DNA from: Chryseobacterium indologenes | GTDB taxonomy: Bacteria > Bacteroidota > Bacteroidia > Flavobacteriales > Weeksellaceae | Direction of reading: 5' to 3' | NCBI RefSeq assembly: GCF_001295265.1 | Contig: NZ_LJOD01000005.1 | Location: 186,001 to 250,000 of the forward strand | DNA: 64,000 bases | Shown here: positions 63,193-64,000 of the stretch, piece after piece | Position numbering within the stretch: the first letter of the stretch is position 1 | How the letters are laid out: every line of letters starts with the position of its first letter | Notes under the pieces: model-generated | Told to the model about the DNA's origin: nothing | Seen by the model: the letters and a program-made list of their open reading frames with translations, nothing else | Databases searched by the model: none | Made by a program: the position numbers and the translations under genes

Positions 63193-63810
63193 TTGAAAAA
63201 GCTGAGCTTCGAAAATATTGCCAATTTTTTTCTGAAAAATTTCTTTCAGGGCCTGGTTATTATCGGTCCTATAGGTCTTACTATATTTGTAATCTGGTAT
63301 ATCGTAAGTGCTATCGACAATATTATTCCTTCGGTGGCTAAAGAAATTCCTGGGCTGGTATTTGTTTCAACCATTCTGTTTACTGCTATTCTCGGGTATT
63401 TAGGGAATAAGTTTGTAGTAGGACGCTTTTTCTTCGACACTATGGACAGCCTTCTGGAGAAAACCCCGGGAGTTAAACATATCTATACGCCTACAAAAGA
63501 TGTTATGTCCTCGTTTGTAGGAGACAAAAAGAAATTCAATGACCCTGTCTGGGTAAAGACCAATGAGAATCCGGAGATCTGGAGAATCGGGTTTTTAACT
63601 CAAAAAGAGATGTCGGACGTTGACAAACACAATTACGTTGCGGTATATCTGCCCCATTCCTATGCTATTTCAGGATGGGTAATTGTTACGGAAGAAAAAA
63701 ACATCAAACCTGTTGTCGGGATGACGGCTGCTTCTGCAATGAAGTTTGCTGTAAGCGGCGGTGTTGCCGGATTCCATTCTGATGATAATATATTTAAAGC
63801 TCCTGAGTAG
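63193..63810 (+). CDS. DUF502 family membrane protein
   Basis: 205 residues starting at a TTG (63193), chosen because the family begins with a Lys-rich stretch and two membrane helices: NFFQGLVIIGPIGLTIFVIW and LVFVSTILFTAILGYLGNKF. The C-terminal half has VGDKKKFNDPVWVKTNENPE and VYLPHSYAISGWVIVTEEKN, typical of DUF502. Function unknown. No upstream in-frame ATG is nearby. It follows miaE closely, so may be co-transcribed. Confidence 0.85.
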   Translation: MKKLSFENIANFFLKNFFQGLVIIGPIGLTIFVIWYIVSAIDNIIPSVAKEIPGLVFVSTILFTAILGYLGNKFVVGRFFFDTMDSLLEKTPGVKHIYTPTKDVMSSFVGDKKKFNDPVWVKTNENPEIWRIGFLTQKEMSDVDKHNYVAVYLPHSYAISGWVIVTEEKNIKPVVGMTAASAMKFAVSGGVAGFHSDDNIFKAPE

Positions 63811-63897
63811 TCTTCTGCTCCTTTACATATATACATTGATGATTTTGAAATTATTTTCAAACAATTTTCTTTAACAATCTAATAAATAATATAACGC

Positions 63898-64000
63898 ATG
63901 AATTTACCGTACGCGGAACCTTTCCGCATTAAAATGGTGGAAGAAATCCGCCAGTCTACAAGAGAAGAAAGAGAGCTTTGGCTTAAAGAAGCAAATTATA
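63898..64000 (+). CDS. tnaA: Tryptophanase, 5' end only
   Basis: 34 codons from the ATG at 63898 to the window edge: NLPYAEPFRIKMVEEIRQST then REERELWLKEANY. The EPFRIKMVEEIR segment matches the start of Bacteroidetes tryptophanases as I remember them. The enzyme cleaves tryptophan to indole, pyruvate and ammonia with PLP. Length and active site lie outside the window. Confidence 0.8.
   Translation, partial: MNLPYAEPFRIKMVEEIRQSTREERELWLKEANY

Noticed and set aside
1..64000. CRISPR array, rRNA, complete insertion sequence, prophage
   Set aside because: No repeat-spacer pattern, rRNA signature, transposase or phage structural gene was seen in the window.

Overview
The window reads as chromosome of a flavobacterium, most likely Chryseobacterium or a close Weeksellaceae relative. 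The grounds are type IX secretion C-terminal sorting domains, Bacteroidetes-type promoters (TAnnTTTG about 7 bases before the start, often TTTG near -33), many Bacteroidetes-specific families (DUF4835, DUF5687, DUF5686, DUF6646), moderate-to-low GC, and genes lacking clear Shine-Dalgarno sites. The genus is an inference from protein flavour; no search was run. The window starts inside an alpha-amylase gene and ends inside a tryptophanase gene.

Layout. 1-8 kb: secreted amylase, a secreted FISUMP protein, an AraC regulator, and divergent class I and class II fumarases. 8-20.5 kb, all minus: outer-membrane protein with anti-sigma and ECF sigma genes, Dyp peroxidase, ABC exporter, then bamD, rpoZ, coaBC, DUF4835, SMI1 and recN. 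20.5-23 kb, plus: TatD-like hydrolase, tcdA, rnpA, DUF4126. 23-40 kb, minus: TPR proteins, a long acidic protein, lptE, a sigma-54 activator, miaB, three TonB-C-like secreted proteins, poxB, lysA, a DEDDh exonuclease and a HerA-like ATPase. 40-45 kb, plus: a persulfide and rhodanese cassette, thioredoxin and rseP. 45.2-48.1 kb: two duplicated tRNA-Asn genes next to an AT-rich methyltransferase and beta-propeller operon. 48-54 kb: secreted hydrolases, then a DUF4132 protein paired with a small protein ending in Gly-Gly. 53.8-54.1 kb: a dense, about 11-bp phased DnaA-box cluster that looks like oriC. 54-64 kb: a large outer-membrane protein, a type IX cargo, two tandem double-glycine Cys-rich peptide genes, rplU-rpmA, a metallopeptidase lipoprotein, an acyltransferase, TlpA, miaE, DUF502 and the start of tnaA.

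The observations most worth following are: (1) a lysine-rich 23-codon leader peptide followed by alternative antiterminator and terminator hairpins directly before lysA, a complete-looking ribosome-mediated attenuator; (2) the candidate oriC; (3) two unannotated precursor peptides sharing a GG leader and six aligned cysteines; (4) the ubiquitin-like Gly-Gly tailed protein coupled to DUF4132; and (5) a decayed small lipoprotein gene after miaB with a single homopolymer frameshift. No CRISPR array, rRNA, intact insertion sequence or prophage was seen.
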